Source: Candidatus Fonsibacter lacus (GTDB lineage: Bacteria; Pseudomonadota; Alphaproteobacteria; Pelagibacterales; Pelagibacteraceae). From it: DNA of 6,631 bases. The stretch covers positions 1-6,631 of the forward strand of contig RGRP01000041.1 of NCBI GenBank assembly GCA_010021145.1. The letters are read 5' to 3'. Under the pieces are notes generated by a model that was not told the origin of the DNA, did no database searches, and was given only the letters and a program-made list of their open reading frames with translations. Positions 6,351 to 6,631 of this stretch are shown piece by piece. Both the position numbers and the translations under genes were made by a program. The stretch's first letter is position 1; each line of letters opens with the position of its first letter.

Positions 6351-6631
6351 TAAAAAAAAATTTATTCCTTTAGATCAATTTATTGATATCGCTCTATATG
6401 ACAAAAAATCAGGCTACTACCAAAATAAAAAAATATTTGGTCGAGATGGAGATTTCATTACATCTCCAGTAATATCGAGTATTTTTTCAGAAATGATATC
6501 TATATGGATTGTTTCTTATTGGATTTATATAAAAAAACCAAAAAATATTAATATTTTAGAATTAGGTCCTGGAAATGGCCTGATGATCAAACAAATAATA
6601 AATTGTATTAAAAAAATTAAAACTTTTGATG
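6325..6631 (+). CDS. COG1565 SAM-dependent methyltransferase, MidA/NDUFAF7-like (3' end outside window)
   Basis: The first 102 codons of a gene that runs off the window and is open throughout. The N-terminus contains PLDQFIDIALYDKKSGYY (15-32), then FGRDGDFITSPVISSIFSEM, and ILELGPGNG, the glycine-rich SAM-binding loop of a Rossmann-type class I methyltransferase. The order GYY, then GDF-T-P-S-F-E, then LELGPG-G is characteristic of the COG1565 family. Its mitochondrial member NDUFAF7 (MidA) dimethylates an arginine of the complex I subunit NDUFS2; the bacterial role is not settled. The ATG at 6325 lies within lgt, giving a 26-bp overlap in a different frame, and matches the expected N-terminal length before the GYY motif. 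The next downstream ATG (6492) falls after the conserved GDF motif, so the early start is preferred. lgt followed by a COG1565 gene is an arrangement I recall from alphaproteobacteria. Full length is usually about 350 residues, so roughly two thirds are unseen. Confidence 0.88.
   Translation, partial: MNRIEKLINKKKFIPLDQFIDIALYDKKSGYYQNKKIFGRDGDFITSPVISSIFSEMISIWIVSYWIYIKKPKNINILELGPGNGLMIKQIINCIKKIKTFD

Overview
This is a chromosomal housekeeping and regulatory segment of a very AT-rich alphaproteobacterium. I judge it most like a streamlined marine lineage of the SAR11/Pelagibacterales kind. The clues are an AT-dominated composition with AGA as the usual arginine codon, almost no intergenic space, several overlapping gene ends, and alphaproteobacterial-style proteins: a PetP-like MarR regulator, a PetR-like response regulator with an EnvZ-like kinase, a BMFP/UbiK protein next to lgt, and a COG1565 (MidA/NDUFAF7-type) methyltransferase. 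Presence of ilvE argues against the AT-rich obligate intracellular Rickettsiales. The assignment rests on remembered family features, not on a search.

Layout. Positions 2-1330 (+) hold the C-terminal part of uvrC (nucleotide excision repair), joined by a 4-bp ATGA overlap to pgsA at 1327-1878 (+) (phosphatidylglycerophosphate synthase). A 13-bp convergent gap follows, then ilvE at 1892-2776 (-) (branched-chain aminotransferase). The 90-bp divergent gap between ilvE and the next gene carries a perfect 7-bp inverted repeat lying over a sigma-70-like promoter. That promoter drives a compact operon: a MarR regulator (2867-3304), an OmpR/PhoB-type response regulator (3297-3977, 8-bp overlap) and a membrane histidine kinase (3979-5289, 1-bp gap). 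The kinase gene overlaps the convergent ubiK-like gene (5272-5502, -) by 18 bp. A 47-bp divergent gap leads to lgt (5550-6350, +), whose end overlaps by 26 bp the start of a COG1565 SAM-dependent methyltransferase that runs off the window (6325 onward).

How the parts fit. uvrC-pgsA is a widespread bacterial pairing. The MarR/response-regulator/kinase block is a self-contained sensing module: the kinase senses outside the inner membrane and phosphorylates the adjacent regulator, while the MarR protein may control the operon and possibly ilvE through the inverted repeat. ubiK (ubiquinone biosynthesis accessory factor), lgt (lipoprotein maturation) and the MidA-like gene (complex I related, by analogy) form an envelope/respiration neighbourhood.

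I see no tRNA, rRNA, CRISPR, transposase or phage gene, no gene-free stretch above 100 bp, and no convincing intrinsic terminator. All genes are recognisable families. The parts most worth a second look are the MarR promoter/operator and its apparently leaderless start. I do not see a novel biological system here.
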